From an uncultured Prochlorococcus sp. (GTDB taxonomy: Bacteria; Cyanobacteriota; Cyanobacteriia; PCC-6307; Cyanobiaceae): DNA of 40,581 nt. Shown piece by piece: positions 17,154 through 26,304 of this stretch. A program made the translations under genes and the position numbers. The stretch lies in the NCBI GenBank assembly GCA_902624785.1, contig CACNYU010000008.1, positions 1-40,581 of the forward strand, written 5' to 3'. The notes under the pieces are model-generated. The model saw nothing but the letters and a program-made list of their open reading frames with translations. It did not search any database and was not told where the DNA came from. Each line of letters opens with the position of its first letter. The stretch's first letter is position 1.

Positions 17154-17777
17154 TTAATTATCTAAATTTAATAAGTCTTTCTCTCTCAAATATTTCATAA
17201 TTTGTCTTACTGAAGAATTAATGTCTAATGAACCAGTCTCGATAATAATTTCTGGATTATCTGGGATTTCATAAGGACTAGATATACCTGTAAAATCCTT
17301 TATTTCACCCAATCGCGCCTTTTTATATAGACCTTTCGTATCTCTTGTCTCACAGGTATCAAGATTAGCGGCACAAAATACTTCTATAAAATCTTTGCCA
17401 ATTATCTTTCTAACTTTTTCTCTATCAGACTTGAAAGGTGAAACAAATGCTGTAATTGTGACAATTCCAGCATTCATAAATAAATTTGCGACCTCTCCTA
17501 TCCTCCTGATATTTTCTTCTCTATCTTTATCAGAAAAGCCAAGATCTTTGCACAAGCCATGCCTAATATTATCTCCGTCTAGCAAATAAGTAGATATTTT
17601 CTTGGCATGCAAAGCTTCATTTAAGGCATTAGCCAAAGTACTCTTACCTGATCCTGATAATCCTGTGAACCATAGAACCATTCCATTATGGCCTCTGAGA
17701 CTTTCAAGATTCTGCCTACTAATTGAAGAATTATGCCACTTTATATTTTTTTTATTTTCTAAATTAGGATTATTCAT
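17154..17777 (-). CDS. cysC: Adenylylsulfate (APS) kinase
   Basis: Phosphorylates APS to PAPS in sulfate assimilation. 207 residues. Walker A is GLSGSGKST (residues 39-47), followed by LLDGDNIRHGLCKDLGFSDKDREENIRR, the APS-binding stretch (given here as one family block around residues 70-95), and FVSPFKSDREKVR. No ATP sulfurylase is beside it. It lies 48 bases downstream of the SUI1-type gene in the same orientation and may be cotranscribed. Confidence 0.96.
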   Translation of the reverse strand: MNNPNLENKKNIKWHNSSISRQNLESLRGHNGMVLWFTGLSGSGKSTLANALNEALHAKKISTYLLDGDNIRHGLCKDLGFSDKDREENIRRIGEVANLFMNAGIVTITAFVSPFKSDREKVRKIIGKDFIEVFCAANLDTCETRDTKGLYKKARLGEIKDFTGISSPYEIPDNPEIIIETGSLDINSSVRQIMKYLREKDLLNLDN

Positions 17778-17825
17778 TAATTTAAGAACGAGGAATTACT
17801 AAATAATTATTTTAAACCTAAGACT

Positions 17826-18134
17826 TCAAATGCCATAGCCTTCTTTACGAAGAAAAAACTTTACCTTATCTTGCATATCTCCTTGTAATTGAATCCCTTG
17901 ATCATTTAGAGATCCACCAGTACCACAATATACCTTAAGTTTTTTTAATAAATTCCCAAGTTGAGAAGTATTTGTTGATCCAAATCCTGAAATCAAAGTA
18001 ACAGTTTTTCCTTTTTTACCTTTTTTTTCTTTATGAATTTTTAGTTTTTTGGGTTGGCCTTCACAGACTTTATCTTTCATATCTCGATTTTTACAATTAT
18101 TATTGTTAAATTCGATCCAATTTTTATTTCGCAT
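17826..18134 (-). CDS. SUI1/eIF1-like (YciH) translation factor
   Basis: 102 residues. The C-terminal half is the SUI1 fold: GKTVTLISGFGS, LGNLLKKLKVYCGTGGSLNDQGIQ (core KLKxxCGTGG), and IQLQGDMQDKVKFFLRKEGYG. The N-terminal 45 residues are basic and of low complexity. Bacterial YciH proteins bind the small ribosomal subunit and may affect start-site choice; the role in cyanobacteria is not clear to me. This could matter in a genome with many TTG starts and few Shine-Dalgarno sequences, but that link is speculation. Confidence 0.92.
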   Translation of the reverse strand: MRNKNWIEFNNNNCKNRDMKDKVCEGQPKKLKIHKEKKGKKGKTVTLISGFGSTNTSQLGNLLKKLKVYCGTGGSLNDQGIQLQGDMQDKVKFFLRKEGYGI

Positions 18135-18148
18135 TATTTTCTAAATAA

Positions 18149-18156
18149 TCTATAGT
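18149..18156. promoter_or_regulatory. Candidate overlapping -10 elements for SUI1 gene (-) and trpB (+)
   Basis: TATAGT on plus (18151-18156) overlaps TATAGA on minus (18154-18149) in the 48-base divergent gap. The plus element leaves a leader of about 20 bases before the trpB TTG. Both are imperfect -10 matches with no clear -35. Confidence 0.3.
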
Positions 18157-18182
18157 TAAATTAATTATTACATTATAGAAAA

Positions 18183-19433
18183 TTGGTAAGCTCAATTTCT
18201 CTTGAAGAACAAAATAATAAATACGACTCTTTTGAACGACCCTCCAAAGCAGGTCGATATGGAAAATATGGAGGGCAATACGTTCCTGAGACTTTAATGC
18301 CAGCTCTTTTCGAATTAGAAAAAGCTGCCAAAGATGCGTGGACTGATAAAAAATTCACTAATGAATTAGATCATCTATTAAAAACATATGTAGGAAGAGA
18401 AACACCTTTATATGAAGCAATAAGATTAACAGAACATTATAAAAAGCTAAATATTAGAAGTAGAATATGGCTTAAAAGAGAAGATCTAAATCATACGGGT
18501 GCTCACAAAATTAATAATGCTTTAGGACAAGCTTTATTAGCTATTAGGATGGGTAAAAGCAGAATCATCGCTGAGACAGGTGCAGGACAGCATGGTGTAG
18601 CTACAGCGACAGTATGCGCGAGATTCGGTCTCAAATGTGTAATTTATATGGGAGAAGAAGATATTAAAAGACAATCACTTAACGTCTTTAGAATGAAACT
18701 TCTTGGAGCAGAAGTAAAAGTTGTAACTTCAGGAACAGCTACCCTAAAAGATGCCACGAGCGAAGCTATTCGTGATTGGGTTTCTAATGTTGAAAACACA
18801 CATTACATTTTAGGTTCGGTTGCAGGGCCACACCCATACCCGATGATTGTTAGAGACTTTCACTCTGTAATTGGTGAAGAGACGAAGAAGCAATGCCTAG
18901 AATCATTTGGTAAGTCACCAGATATATTGCTCGCTTGCGTAGGTGGAGGTTCTAATGCAATGGGACTTTTTCATCCATTTGTGAATGATAAAAATGTAAG
19001 ACTTATTGGGGTTGAAGCAGCTGGGAGTGGAATTCATACCGATAAACATGCTGCGACAATTACAAAAGGTACAGTTGGCATACTACATGGTTCTATGAGC
19101 CTTCTTTTGCAAAATAACGAAGGGCAAGTCCAAGAAGCACATTCAATTAGTGCGGGGCTAGATTATCCAGGAGTTGGTCCTGAACACAGCTTTCTAAAAG
19201 ATATTGGTCGCGCTGAATATGGAGCAGTTACTGATTTAGAAGCATTAAGAGCTTTAAAACTTGTTAGTGAGCTCGAAGGTATTATCCCCGCATTAGAGAC
19301 AGCCCATGCTTTTGCGTGGCTTGAAAAGCTATGTCCTTCAATCAATAAAGATAGTGAGATTGTAATTAACTGTTCAGGAAGAGGAGACAAAGATGTAAAT
19401 ACAGTATCTTCAAGAATTGATGAAATCGCTTAA
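18183..19433 (+). CDS. trpB: Tryptophan synthase beta chain
   Basis: Makes tryptophan from indole and serine, with PLP. 416 residues. [19 protein letters not shown] opens the conserved part, the PLP lysine is in [31 protein letters not shown] and [10 protein letters not shown] follow, VGGGSNAMG binds phosphate, and the end has [10 protein letters not shown]. The start is TTG at 18183: the first ATG is in LMPALF, inside the conserved region, and could not be the start. trpA is not in the window. The stop directly abuts the stop of the rhodanese gene. Confidence 0.98.
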   Translation: MVSSISLEEQNNKYDSFERPSKAGRYGKYGGQYVPETLMPALFELEKAAKDAWTDKKFTNELDHLLKTYVGRETPLYEAIRLTEHYKKLNIRSRIWLKREDLNHTGAHKINNALGQALLAIRMGKSRIIAETGAGQHGVATATVCARFGLKCVIYMGEEDIKRQSLNVFRMKLLGAEVKVVTSGTATLKDATSEAIRDWVSNVENTHYILGSVAGPHPYPMIVRDFHSVIGEETKKQCLESFGKSPDILLACVGGGSNAMGLFHPFVNDKNVRLIGVEAAGSGIHTDKHAATITKGTVGILHGSMSLLLQNNEGQVQEAHSISAGLDYPGVGPEHSFLKDIGRAEYGAVTDLEALRALKLVSELEGIIPALETAHAFAWLEKLCPSINKDSEIVINCSGRGDKDVNTVSSRIDEIA

Positions 19434-19784
19434 TTAATACCTAGGTATTCTTGAATCAATGTGAATACTCCACCCATCAATTCCTTCTTCTAAATTCCAA
19501 GCTTCCTTTACTAATTTATTATCGATTAGCCATTGGGCAAAATTATAACTTCTGATCCCTCTGTGGCATAAAATCACAAACTTCTTCTTAAGATGTTTAG
19601 AAATTATTGAAGAAACATATTCAAATGAAACTTGACTGATAGGGATATAAATATCAACAAAAGAAAGCGAAGCCTTATCGATCTCGCTGCTTTCCCTTAC
19701 ATCAATAATAATAGGATTTTCATGGTTAGAATTTAACCATTGATTCAATTCATGAACTGTTAAGGAGTTCGGTATATTAATCAT
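19434..19784 (-). CDS. Single-domain rhodanese (sulfurtransferase)
   Basis: 116 residues, one rhodanese domain. IIIDVRESSEID at residues 25-36 is the CH2A-type motif and ILCHRGIRSYNFAQWL holds the active-site Cys73 in a six-residue loop (CHRGIRS), the right size for sulfur transfer. It lacks a signal peptide. It may work with the cysteine desulfurase about 5 kb away, but the two are not in one operon. The last codons form a perfect palindrome with the trpB junction. Confidence 0.92.
   Translation of the reverse strand: MINIPNSLTVHELNQWLNSNHENPIIIDVRESSEIDKASLSFVDIYIPISQVSFEYVSSIISKHLKKKFVILCHRGIRSYNFAQWLIDNKLVKEAWNLEEGIDGWSIHIDSRIPRY
19436..19449. repeat. 14-bp perfect palindrome at trpB / rhodanese junction
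   Basis: AATACCTAGGTATT reads the same on both strands. It begins two bases after the trpB stop and lies in the last codons of the rhodanese gene. As RNA it can form a 5-bp stem with a CTAG loop from either transcript, so it is a candidate bidirectional end signal, though without a T tract. Confidence 0.4.
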
Positions 19785-19868
19785 TATCTATATGTAATTA
19801 AAATACTTATAACAATTTAATAATAAGAGTTGCAAGAATAATTAATTTGTTAAGAATAAAAATAAAAA

Positions 19869-21299
19869 ATGAATAATCAAATAAAAAAATTAATATTTAT
19901 AGTACTGACATTATTATTTGTAATATTGTTATTAAATATTTTCACTAAAGGAATTGACAAAAATAAATCAGATATTACAAATATGCATATCCTTAATTAT
20001 ATTCCAAACGATTATGAACTTACTATCCTCTCCAACTCAAAAAATAATAATATAAAAAAATATATAAATGAGAATATTTCAGAACAAAAATTAGATGAAC
20101 TAAATATGATTAGAGATAGCATTATTTCATATCTAGGATTTAACTTTCAAGAAAAAATTGGAAATATTTATGATAATGAATTTGCTCTAACCTTTTTTAA
20201 AAATAAATTTAACAACAACGAAATATTATTAATTTTTAAATTAAAAAAAAATAAGAACATAAATGATATAATTAATATCGGAGATGAGTTAAACAAACCC
20301 AATCAAATTGTTGAATTAAAAAGATTTGGTAAGCTAAATTATATAAGCCATATATTTCAAACTAATGACAACTATTTAATAGCTTCATCAGATAAAAAAC
20401 TAATTGATCATTCACTTCAGTCAAATAACAAACATAATGAAATTTTTTCTGAAAATTTAATGCCAAATGATATTAATTTAAAAGAAATTAAAATTTTATC
20501 AATTTTAAATTATATTAACCCAGATTCAGAAACAAAGACTGTTAATAAACTAATAACTATTATTACTCCGAAAGATAATGAAATCCATTTGAAATCATTT
20601 TCTGCAAATAGCAATAAGATTAATACTAAAATTCTCAATAATGATATAGATAATATTAAAGATATAATTTTTACTAACAGATATTCTATATATAAAAAAA
20701 ATATTAATTTTTTATTTCGCGACATCAATCAAAAAGACATCTTTAAAGAAATTTTTAATGAATTAAATGAACAACTTTTATTCTTAACTAATGATAATAA
20801 TTGGGTTTTATGTTTTAAAAATGAATTGCCAAATAACATTTCAATTGATGAATTTAATTTTCTAAAAAAGTATAAAAGAGAAGACTTATTTATTAATGAT
20901 TTAGATTATACAATTTATACAAATGATAGATTAACCTCAAGAGAAAATAGTATTTTTTATGAGAAAGGGAATCCTATTTTTAGCCTAAAAGATGAGTTAA
21001 ATACATATATAAGTAATAATTTTAGTACCTTACAAAATATTACTAAAAAAATTACTTTATCTGATGAATTTTTTAATAATAATGAGATTAAAACCTATAA
21101 ATATATATTTAATGATATCTTTCTCATAAAGCATATTGATAACAAGCAACTAGTTGAATATTATAAACCTCTTAAAAATATTAAATATTTTATAAATACT
21201 GAACTATTCTCTATTGAGAACATAAATATACAAATCAATCATATTATACCTGAAATGCATGAAAAAATATATTTAGAATCAAATTTAAAAATACTTTAA
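19869..21299 (+). CDS. Membrane-anchored protein of unknown function, probably DUF3352
   Basis: 476 residues. One N-terminal hydrophobic segment (residues 7-26) anchors it, and the rest should be on the outer face or in the lumen. YIPNDYELTILSNS, then DSIISYLGFNFQEKIGNIYDNEFALTFF, resembles the start of cyanobacterial DUF3352 proteins (an 'IP' strand, a 'G+d...i..w.g.E.al' block). The body is extremely rich in Asn, Ile and Lys, with no catalytic motif I can see. A hairpin with a T tract follows the stop, so the gene is probably a single transcription unit. The function is unknown. Confidence 0.75.
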   Translation: MNNQIKKLIFIVLTLLFVILLLNIFTKGIDKNKSDITNMHILNYIPNDYELTILSNSKNNNIKKYINENISEQKLDELNMIRDSIISYLGFNFQEKIGNIYDNEFALTFFKNKFNNNEILLIFKLKKNKNINDIINIGDELNKPNQIVELKRFGKLNYISHIFQTNDNYLIASSDKKLIDHSLQSNNKHNEIFSENLMPNDINLKEIKILSILNYINPDSETKTVNKLITIITPKDNEIHLKSFSANSNKINTKILNNDIDNIKDIIFTNRYSIYKKNINFLFRDINQKDIFKEIFNELNEQLLFLTNDNNWVLCFKNELPNNISIDEFNFLKKYKREDLFINDLDYTIYTNDRLTSRENSIFYEKGNPIFSLKDELNTYISNNFSTLQNITKKITLSDEFFNNNEIKTYKYIFNDIFLIKHIDNKQLVEYYKPLKNIKYFINTELFSIENINIQINHIIPEMHEKIYLESNLKIL

Positions 21300-21346
21300 T
21301 TACAAAAGAAATTAATATTTAAAGATTTTTTATCATTGAGGATTTA

Positions 21347-21373
21347 TTATTTAAATATTAAATAAATTTTTTT
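21347..21373 (+). terminator. Rho-independent terminator candidate after DUF3352-like gene
   Basis: TTATTTAA (21347-21354), ATA, TTAAATAA (21358-21365) is a perfect 8-bp inverted repeat with a 3-base loop, followed by ATTTTTTT. It begins 48 bases after the stop of the DUF3352-like gene and before gltA. The stem is A+T only, so it is weak by the usual measure, but it is the best stem-plus-T-tract in the window. Confidence 0.5.
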
Positions 21374-21407
21374 ATTTTATTTTTTAAACTCTACAATTAA
21401 AAAATTC

Positions 21408-22550
21408 TTGGATATTTCAAATATAAACTTTAAACCAGGCTTAGAAGGTATCCCTGTTACAAAATCCTCAATCTGCGATATAGATGGGATACAAGGAAAA
21501 CTTTTGTATCGAGGGTATGATATCCAAGAACTTGCTCAAAAAAGTAGTTTTTTAGAAACTGCTTTTCTATTGATATGGGGGGAATTACCAACAGTTAATG
21601 AACTAAAGAATTTTGAGGAAGAAGTACAAATGCACAGAAGATTAAGTTTCAGAGTAAGAGATATGATGAAATGTTTCCCCTCTTCAGGTCACCCAATGGA
21701 TGCTCTTCAGTCAAGCGCCGCTTCTCTTGGTTTGTTCTATTCAAGAAGAGTAATTGATGACCCAAAATATGTTTATAACGCTGTTATTAGACTTATTGCA
21801 AAAATCCCAACAATGGTTGCTGCATTTCAATTAATAAGGAAAGGTCAGGATCCAATTCAACCAAGGGATGATTTATCTTATTCTTCAAATTTTTTATATA
21901 TGCTCACAGAAAAAGAGCAAGATCCACTAGCTGCGAAAGTTTTTGATAAGTGTCTTATTTTACACGCAGAACATAGCTTAAATGCGAGTACTTTTAGTGC
22001 CAGAGTTACTGCAAGTACTTTAACAGATCCATATGCAGTAGTTGCATCAGCTGTTGGAACTTTGGCCGGTCCCCTTCATGGAGGTGCAAATGAAGATGTT
22101 ATCGCAATGCTAGAAAATATTAAAACTCCTGAAAACGCTGCATCTTTTATAAAAGATGCTCTACTAACTAAAAGAAAAATAATGGGATTTGGTCATAGAG
22201 AATATAGAGTGAAAGATCCAAGAGCTTCCATCCTCCAAACATTAGCAGAGGAGCTCTTTGAAAGATTTGGTAAAGATGAGATGTATGAAGTTGCTAAGAA
22301 ACTTGAAGAAGAAGCCATACCAATACTTGGAGTGAAAGGAATTTATCCAAATGTAGATTATTACTCAGGCTTAGTGTATAGAAAATTAGGTATTCCCAGG
22401 GATCTATTTACTCCAATTTTCGCAATTTCTAGAGTTGCTGGATGGCTAGCACATTGGCGAGAGCAGTTAGGTGCTAATAGAATTTTTAGACCTTCACAAA
22501 TCTACACTGGTTCTACAGGCAGGAAATGGATCCCTCTAAATAAAAGATAA
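21408..22550 (+). CDS. gltA: Citrate synthase
   Basis: Condenses oxaloacetate and acetyl-CoA. 380 residues, the short bacterial (type I) form. Catalytic His in HAEHSLNASTFSARV, the second in GPLHGGANEDV, GFGHREYRVKDPRA for substrate binding, and Asp in YPNVDYYSGLVY. Start is TTG at 21408; the first ATG comes after the conserved N-terminal block GLEGIPVTKSSICDIDG. A weak -10 (TACAAT, about 21392) would leave a very short leader. It lies 73 bases ahead of ndhA in the same direction. Confidence 0.97.
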   Translation: MDISNINFKPGLEGIPVTKSSICDIDGIQGKLLYRGYDIQELAQKSSFLETAFLLIWGELPTVNELKNFEEEVQMHRRLSFRVRDMMKCFPSSGHPMDALQSSAASLGLFYSRRVIDDPKYVYNAVIRLIAKIPTMVAAFQLIRKGQDPIQPRDDLSYSSNFLYMLTEKEQDPLAAKVFDKCLILHAEHSLNASTFSARVTASTLTDPYAVVASAVGTLAGPLHGGANEDVIAMLENIKTPENAASFIKDALLTKRKIMGFGHREYRVKDPRASILQTLAEELFERFGKDEMYEVAKKLEEEAIPILGVKGIYPNVDYYSGLVYRKLGIPRDLFTPIFAISRVAGWLAHWREQLGANRIFRPSQIYTGSTGRKWIPLNKR

Positions 22551-22623
22551 TTATTTTTATTAATTTTAAATACACGATTTTGCCATAATAAGAGTTAATC
22601 TATAAAAAGAACAACAAAAGACT

Positions 22624-23742
22624 GTGACTAACGGCTTAGATTTGGAATTTAGTTTTAATGAAGCTCTGAAATCTTTTGGAGTACCTAGTGAAGTAGCACA
22701 TATCATCTGGCTTCCTTTCCCCATGATTATCGTCCTAGTTGCAGCGGTTGTAGGTGTTCTCGTGACAGTTTGGCTAGAAAGAAAAATTTCTGCAGCTGCC
22801 CAGCAAAGAATTGGTCCAGAATATGCTGGGGCTTTGGGAGTTCTTCAACCCATAGCAGATGGTTTAAAATTACTTGTAAAAGAAGATATAATTCCAGAAA
22901 AAGCTGATTCAATACTTTTTACTGCTGGACCAATATTAGTATTAGTGCCTGTTATTTTGTCATGGCTAATAGTACCATTCGGACAAAATTTGCTTATAAG
23001 TAATGTAGGCGTTGGTATCTTTCTCTGGATAGCTTTAAGTAGCATTCAACCTATAGGCCTTTTGATGAGTGGATATGCTTCTAACAATAAATATTCTCTG
23101 CTTGGTGGACTTAGGGCCGCAGCGCAGTCTATAAGCTACGAAATACCACTTGCTTTATCAGTTTTAGCGATAGTCATGATGACAAATTCTCTAAGCACTG
23201 TTGATATAGTAAATCAACAAAGTGGTGCAGGCATATTAAGTTGGAATATATGGAGACAACCCATAGGATTTGTCATTTTCTGGATATGTGCTTTAGCGGA
23301 ATGTGAAAGATTACCCTTTGATCTCCCTGAGGCTGAAGAAGAACTGGTTGCTGGTTACCAGACCGAATATGCTGGGATGAAATTTGCTTTGTTTTACTTA
23401 GGTAGCTATATTAATTTAATATTATCTGCATTGTTAGTATCAGTTTTGTATCTAGGTGGATGGGGATTCCCAATCCCTGTTGAAACAATATCAAGAGTTT
23501 TAAATATCCCAATAGAAACATCATTAATACAGGTTATAACAGCAACCTTAGGTATTGTTATGACGATACTAAAAGCATACTTACTAGTTTTTATAGCAAT
23601 TTTGCTCAGATGGACTACTCCAAGAGTAAGGATTGATCAATTACTAGATTTAGGTTGGAAGTTTCTTTTACCAATTTCTTTAGCAAATCTTTTATTAACT
23701 GCAGGTCTAAAACTAGCACTACCAAGATTTTTTGGCGGTTAA
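22624..23742 (+). CDS. ndhA: NAD(P)H-quinone oxidoreductase subunit 1
   Basis: The ND1/NuoH-type membrane subunit that joins the membrane arm to the quinone cavity. 372 residues with about eight membrane segments. [43 protein letters not shown], and [20 protein letters not shown] (glutamates of the quinone channel) are diagnostic. The start is GTG at 22624. It heads ndhA-ndhI-ndhG-ndhE, the same order as in plastids (ndhA-I-G-E), but 70 bases separate it from ndhI, enough for a second promoter. Confidence 0.98.
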   Translation: MTNGLDLEFSFNEALKSFGVPSEVAHIIWLPFPMIIVLVAAVVGVLVTVWLERKISAAAQQRIGPEYAGALGVLQPIADGLKLLVKEDIIPEKADSILFTAGPILVLVPVILSWLIVPFGQNLLISNVGVGIFLWIALSSIQPIGLLMSGYASNNKYSLLGGLRAAAQSISYEIPLALSVLAIVMMTNSLSTVDIVNQQSGAGILSWNIWRQPIGFVIFWICALAECERLPFDLPEAEEELVAGYQTEYAGMKFALFYLGSYINLILSALLVSVLYLGGWGFPIPVETISRVLNIPIETSLIQVITATLGIVMTILKAYLLVFIAILLRWTTPRVRIDQLLDLGWKFLLPISLANLLLTAGLKLALPRFFGG

Positions 23743-23746
23743 TTTT

Positions 23747-23802
23747 TTAAGTATATTTACTTACCAAATAAAAAAAAATGTTGTATAATAGTGTTAAGTA
23801 AA
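23747..23802 (+). promoter_or_regulatory. Promoter and repeated TAAGTA element before ndhI
   Basis: TATAAT at 23784-23789 is a perfect -10; TTACCA at 23761-23766 matches TTGACA in four of six positions, with a 17-base spacer. An inverted repeat TAAGTA-TATT-TACTTA (23748-23763) overlaps this -35, and a third copy, TAAGTAAA (23795-23802), covers the expected start of transcription. The middle arm TTTACTTA (23756-23763) is complementary to both outer copies, so two RNA foldings exclude each other if transcription comes from ndhA. A regulator site is inferred. Confidence 0.45.
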
Positions 23803-23812
23803 GTTTCCGGCA

Positions 23813-24430
23813 ATGAAAGATTTTTTTCAAAAAGTCAATAGTTATGTTAAGGAAGCATTTGGAGCAAGTAAATATTTATTCGATGGGATTTCTGTTACCT
23901 TTGACCATCTTAAGAGAAGACCTGTAACTGTTCAATATCCGTACGAAAAACTTATTCCTTCTGAGAGGTATAGAGGAAGAATTCATTATGAGTTTGATAA
24001 ATGCATTGCATGTGAAGTTTGTGTTCGCGTTTGCCCAATAAACTTACCAGTAGTTGATTGGGTAATGAATAAGGAAACAAAAAAGAAAGAATTAAGAAAT
24101 TATTCAATTGATTTTGGTGCATGCATTTTTTGCGGTAATTGCGTTGAATATTGCCCTACAAATTGTTTATCAATGACTGAAGAGTATGAATTAGCAACTT
24201 TTGATAGACATAATTTAAATTACGATAATGTTGCTCTTGGCAGATTACCTACGAATGTCACTTCTGATCCAACTGTCACTTCACTTAAAGAGTTAACTTA
24301 TCTGCCCAAAGGTGTAATGGATCCCCATGATATTCCATTATCCGATTCTAGAGTGGGTAAATTACCTGAAGAAGTGTTAGATTGGATGACATCTTCAAAA
24401 TCTACTGAAGAGTTACCTGTAGGTAAATAA
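23813..24430 (+). CDS. ndhI: NAD(P)H-quinone oxidoreductase subunit I (two 4Fe-4S)
   Basis: Carries electrons through two 4Fe-4S clusters in the peripheral arm. 205 residues. First cluster [16 protein letters not shown], second [18 protein letters not shown]; then [21 protein letters not shown], which is typical of cyanobacterial and plastid NdhI. The C-terminal 40 residues are variable and probably flexible. It may have its own promoter, as well as readthrough from ndhA. ndhG follows after 9 bases. Confidence 0.98.
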   Translation: MKDFFQKVNSYVKEAFGASKYLFDGISVTFDHLKRRPVTVQYPYEKLIPSERYRGRIHYEFDKCIACEVCVRVCPINLPVVDWVMNKETKKKELRNYSIDFGACIFCGNCVEYCPTNCLSMTEEYELATFDRHNLNYDNVALGRLPTNVTSDPTVTSLKELTYLPKGVMDPHDIPLSDSRVGKLPEEVLDWMTSSKSTEELPVGK

Positions 24431-24439
24431 ATTGAATAG

Positions 24440-25039
24440 ATGTCTATTGCAGTCACCACACAATTAATTTGTTTTTCAATACTTTCTTTAATTATCATTA
24501 TCGGTTCATTAGGAGTGGTTTTATTAGAGAGTATCGTTTATTCTGCTTTTTTACTAGGCGGAGTATTTATGAGTGTTGCAGGTTTGTATTTATTATTAAA
24601 TGCAAGTTTTGTGGCTGCAGCACAAGTGCTTGTATATGTAGGTGCAATTAATGTCTTAATTTTATTTGCAATAATGCTGGTCAATAAAAAAGAGGATTTA
24701 AAGCCGATTAAATATCTTAATTCTAGAAAATTGATTTCATCTACAATTTGCATTACTCTTTTAAGTCTACTTATAAAAGTTGACTTATCTAATACTTGGA
24801 TCATAGCTGATCCAAAATTATCCATAGGGGAAGAATCTACAATAAGACTTGGAGAACATTTATTTAGTGATTATTTACTTCCTTTCGAAGTTGCATCTGT
24901 TTTACTTTTAATGGCTATGATTGGAGCTATTGTCTTGGCGAGGAGAGATGTTTTGTCAGAAGATATTTCGACAGGTCTTCCTGTAGATCAAGAACTTATA
25001 GAAAAATCAGACAAACCTCTTCTTATTGAAAAAAAATAA
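24440..25039 (+). CDS. ndhG: NAD(P)H-quinone oxidoreductase subunit 6
   Basis: The ND6/NuoJ-type membrane subunit, 199 residues. SAFLLGGVFMSVAGLYLLLNASFVAAAQVLVYVGAINVLILFAIMLVNK (spread over residues 32-80) is the conserved block that includes the pi-bulge helix. LPFEVASVLLLMAMIGAIVLARRD is the last membrane segment. The hydrophilic tail is short. It is 9 bases after ndhI and 18 before ndhE. Confidence 0.97.
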   Translation: MSIAVTTQLICFSILSLIIIIGSLGVVLLESIVYSAFLLGGVFMSVAGLYLLLNASFVAAAQVLVYVGAINVLILFAIMLVNKKEDLKPIKYLNSRKLISSTICITLLSLLIKVDLSNTWIIADPKLSIGEESTIRLGEHLFSDYLLPFEVASVLLLMAMIGAIVLARRDVLSEDISTGLPVDQELIEKSDKPLLIEKK

Positions 25040-25057
25040 TTTTATTCAATTAATATT

Positions 25058-25378
25058 ATGAACCTAGACTCAATTCCATTACAAGCTTTCTTAATTGTTT
25101 CATCTATTCTTTTTTGTATAGGTATATGGGGATTATTGAATAGCAGAAATGCTGTAAGAGTTTTAATGAGTATTGAATTAATGCTTAATGCAGTTAATTT
25201 AAATTTAATGGCTTTTTCCTCCTATATTGATAACAATTTGATACAAGGCCAAGTTTTTGCAATATTTGTAATAACAGTGGCAGCTGCAGAAGCTGCCGTA
25301 GGTTTAGCTATTTTATTATCTCTTTATAGAAATAGAGTCACTGTTGATATGGAAAGCTTTAACTTACTCAAGTGGTAA
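25058..25378 (+). CDS. ndhE: NAD(P)H-quinone oxidoreductase subunit 4L
   Basis: The ND4L/NuoK-type subunit, 106 residues and three membrane helices. [18 protein letters not shown] holds one buried glutamate, and [19 protein letters not shown] the second; both are needed for proton movement in the family. It ends the ndhA-I-G-E run. nadK starts 10 bases downstream. Confidence 0.97.
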   Translation: MNLDSIPLQAFLIVSSILFCIGIWGLLNSRNAVRVLMSIELMLNAVNLNLMAFSSYIDNNLIQGQVFAIFVITVAAAEAAVGLAILLSLYRNRVTVDMESFNLLKW

Positions 25379-25388
25379 TAAGTATTTA

Positions 25389-26285
25389 ATGAAATTATCA
25401 TTAGTGCTTATTATTTATAGATCTAAAAGCACTATCGCAAAAGATAAAGCGCTCTTATGTGAAAATCTACTAAAGGCTCAAAAAGTTGCTGTAATAAAAT
25501 TAGCAAGCAACTTTGACAACAAAACTCTCCAAAAAAATTTAGAAATAAACGACTGTCTTCCCGAATTAGTTATAGTTCTTGGTGGTGACGGCACAGTACT
25601 TAAATCTGCAAATGCACTTTTTAATTTTAATATTCCAATTCTTAGTTTCAATATTGGAGGTAATCTAGGATTTTTAACACAGGATAGAAAATTCTTGATT
25701 GAAAAGTCATTTATTGATCTAATAAAAAAAGATAAATTTAAGATTGATAAAAGAACAATGCTTCAATGCAATCATCATGAAATAAATTTAATTAATAAAA
25801 AACAATCCAAAATTTCAGAATTTTTCGCATTGAATGACTTTTATTTCAAATCAATAGAAACTGATATCTCCCCTACTACTAAAATTAGGATTGAAATTAA
25901 TAATGAAAAGGTTAATGAATATAAAGGGGATGGATTAATTATTTCTTCATCAACTGGTTCGACTGCATATTCAATGGCAGCTGGTGGACCAATAGTGCAT
26001 CCTTTAATTAATGCATTTGTAATTAACGCAATATGTCCAATGAGTCTCTCCAGCAGGCCTATAGTCATACCAGATAATAGTAAAATTGTAGTAAGGAATA
26101 TTAACAAAGAAAAAAATTATTTACAACTTTGGAAGGATGGAACAAAATGCCTCACCCTTCATGACAATGATTATTGTGAAATTATAAAGGCCCCTAAGCC
26201 AGCCAAAATGATTTCACTTAATGATAATATTTCTTATTACACAACTTTAATTAAAAAATTAGAATGGAGAGGAAATTTATCCTAA
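25389..26285 (+). CDS. nadK: NAD kinase
   Basis: Makes NADP from NAD and ATP. About 298 residues from ATG 25389. LVIVLGGDGTVLKSANAL carries the GGDGT motif, SFNIGGNLGFLTQ follows, and YKGDGLIISSSTGSTAYSMAAGGPIVHP is the second NAD-binding block. An ATG at 25344 in the same frame would overlap ndhE by 35 bases; I prefer 25389 since MKLSLVLIIYRSKS starts like the family and sits after the ndhE stop. Its place after ndhE ties NADP supply to NDH-1 genes. Cyanobacteria often have two NAD kinases; only one is here. Confidence 0.94.
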   Translation: MKLSLVLIIYRSKSTIAKDKALLCENLLKAQKVAVIKLASNFDNKTLQKNLEINDCLPELVIVLGGDGTVLKSANALFNFNIPILSFNIGGNLGFLTQDRKFLIEKSFIDLIKKDKFKIDKRTMLQCNHHEINLINKKQSKISEFFALNDFYFKSIETDISPTTKIRIEINNEKVNEYKGDGLIISSSTGSTAYSMAAGGPIVHPLINAFVINAICPMSLSSRPIVIPDNSKIVVRNINKEKNYLQLWKDGTKCLTLHDNDYCEIIKAPKPAKMISLNDNISYYTTLIKKLEWRGNLS

Positions 26286-26304
26286 ATGATTAATATAAAT
26301 TTTC

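Noticed and set aside
24538-24825. Minus-strand frame opposite ndhG
   Set aside because: ndhG is well supported; no start signal or family resemblance on the other strand.
25344-25388. Upstream in-frame ATG extending nadK into ndhE
   Set aside because: Would overlap ndhE by 35 bases, and the extra residues do not look like the NAD kinase N-terminus; ATG 25389 fits better.
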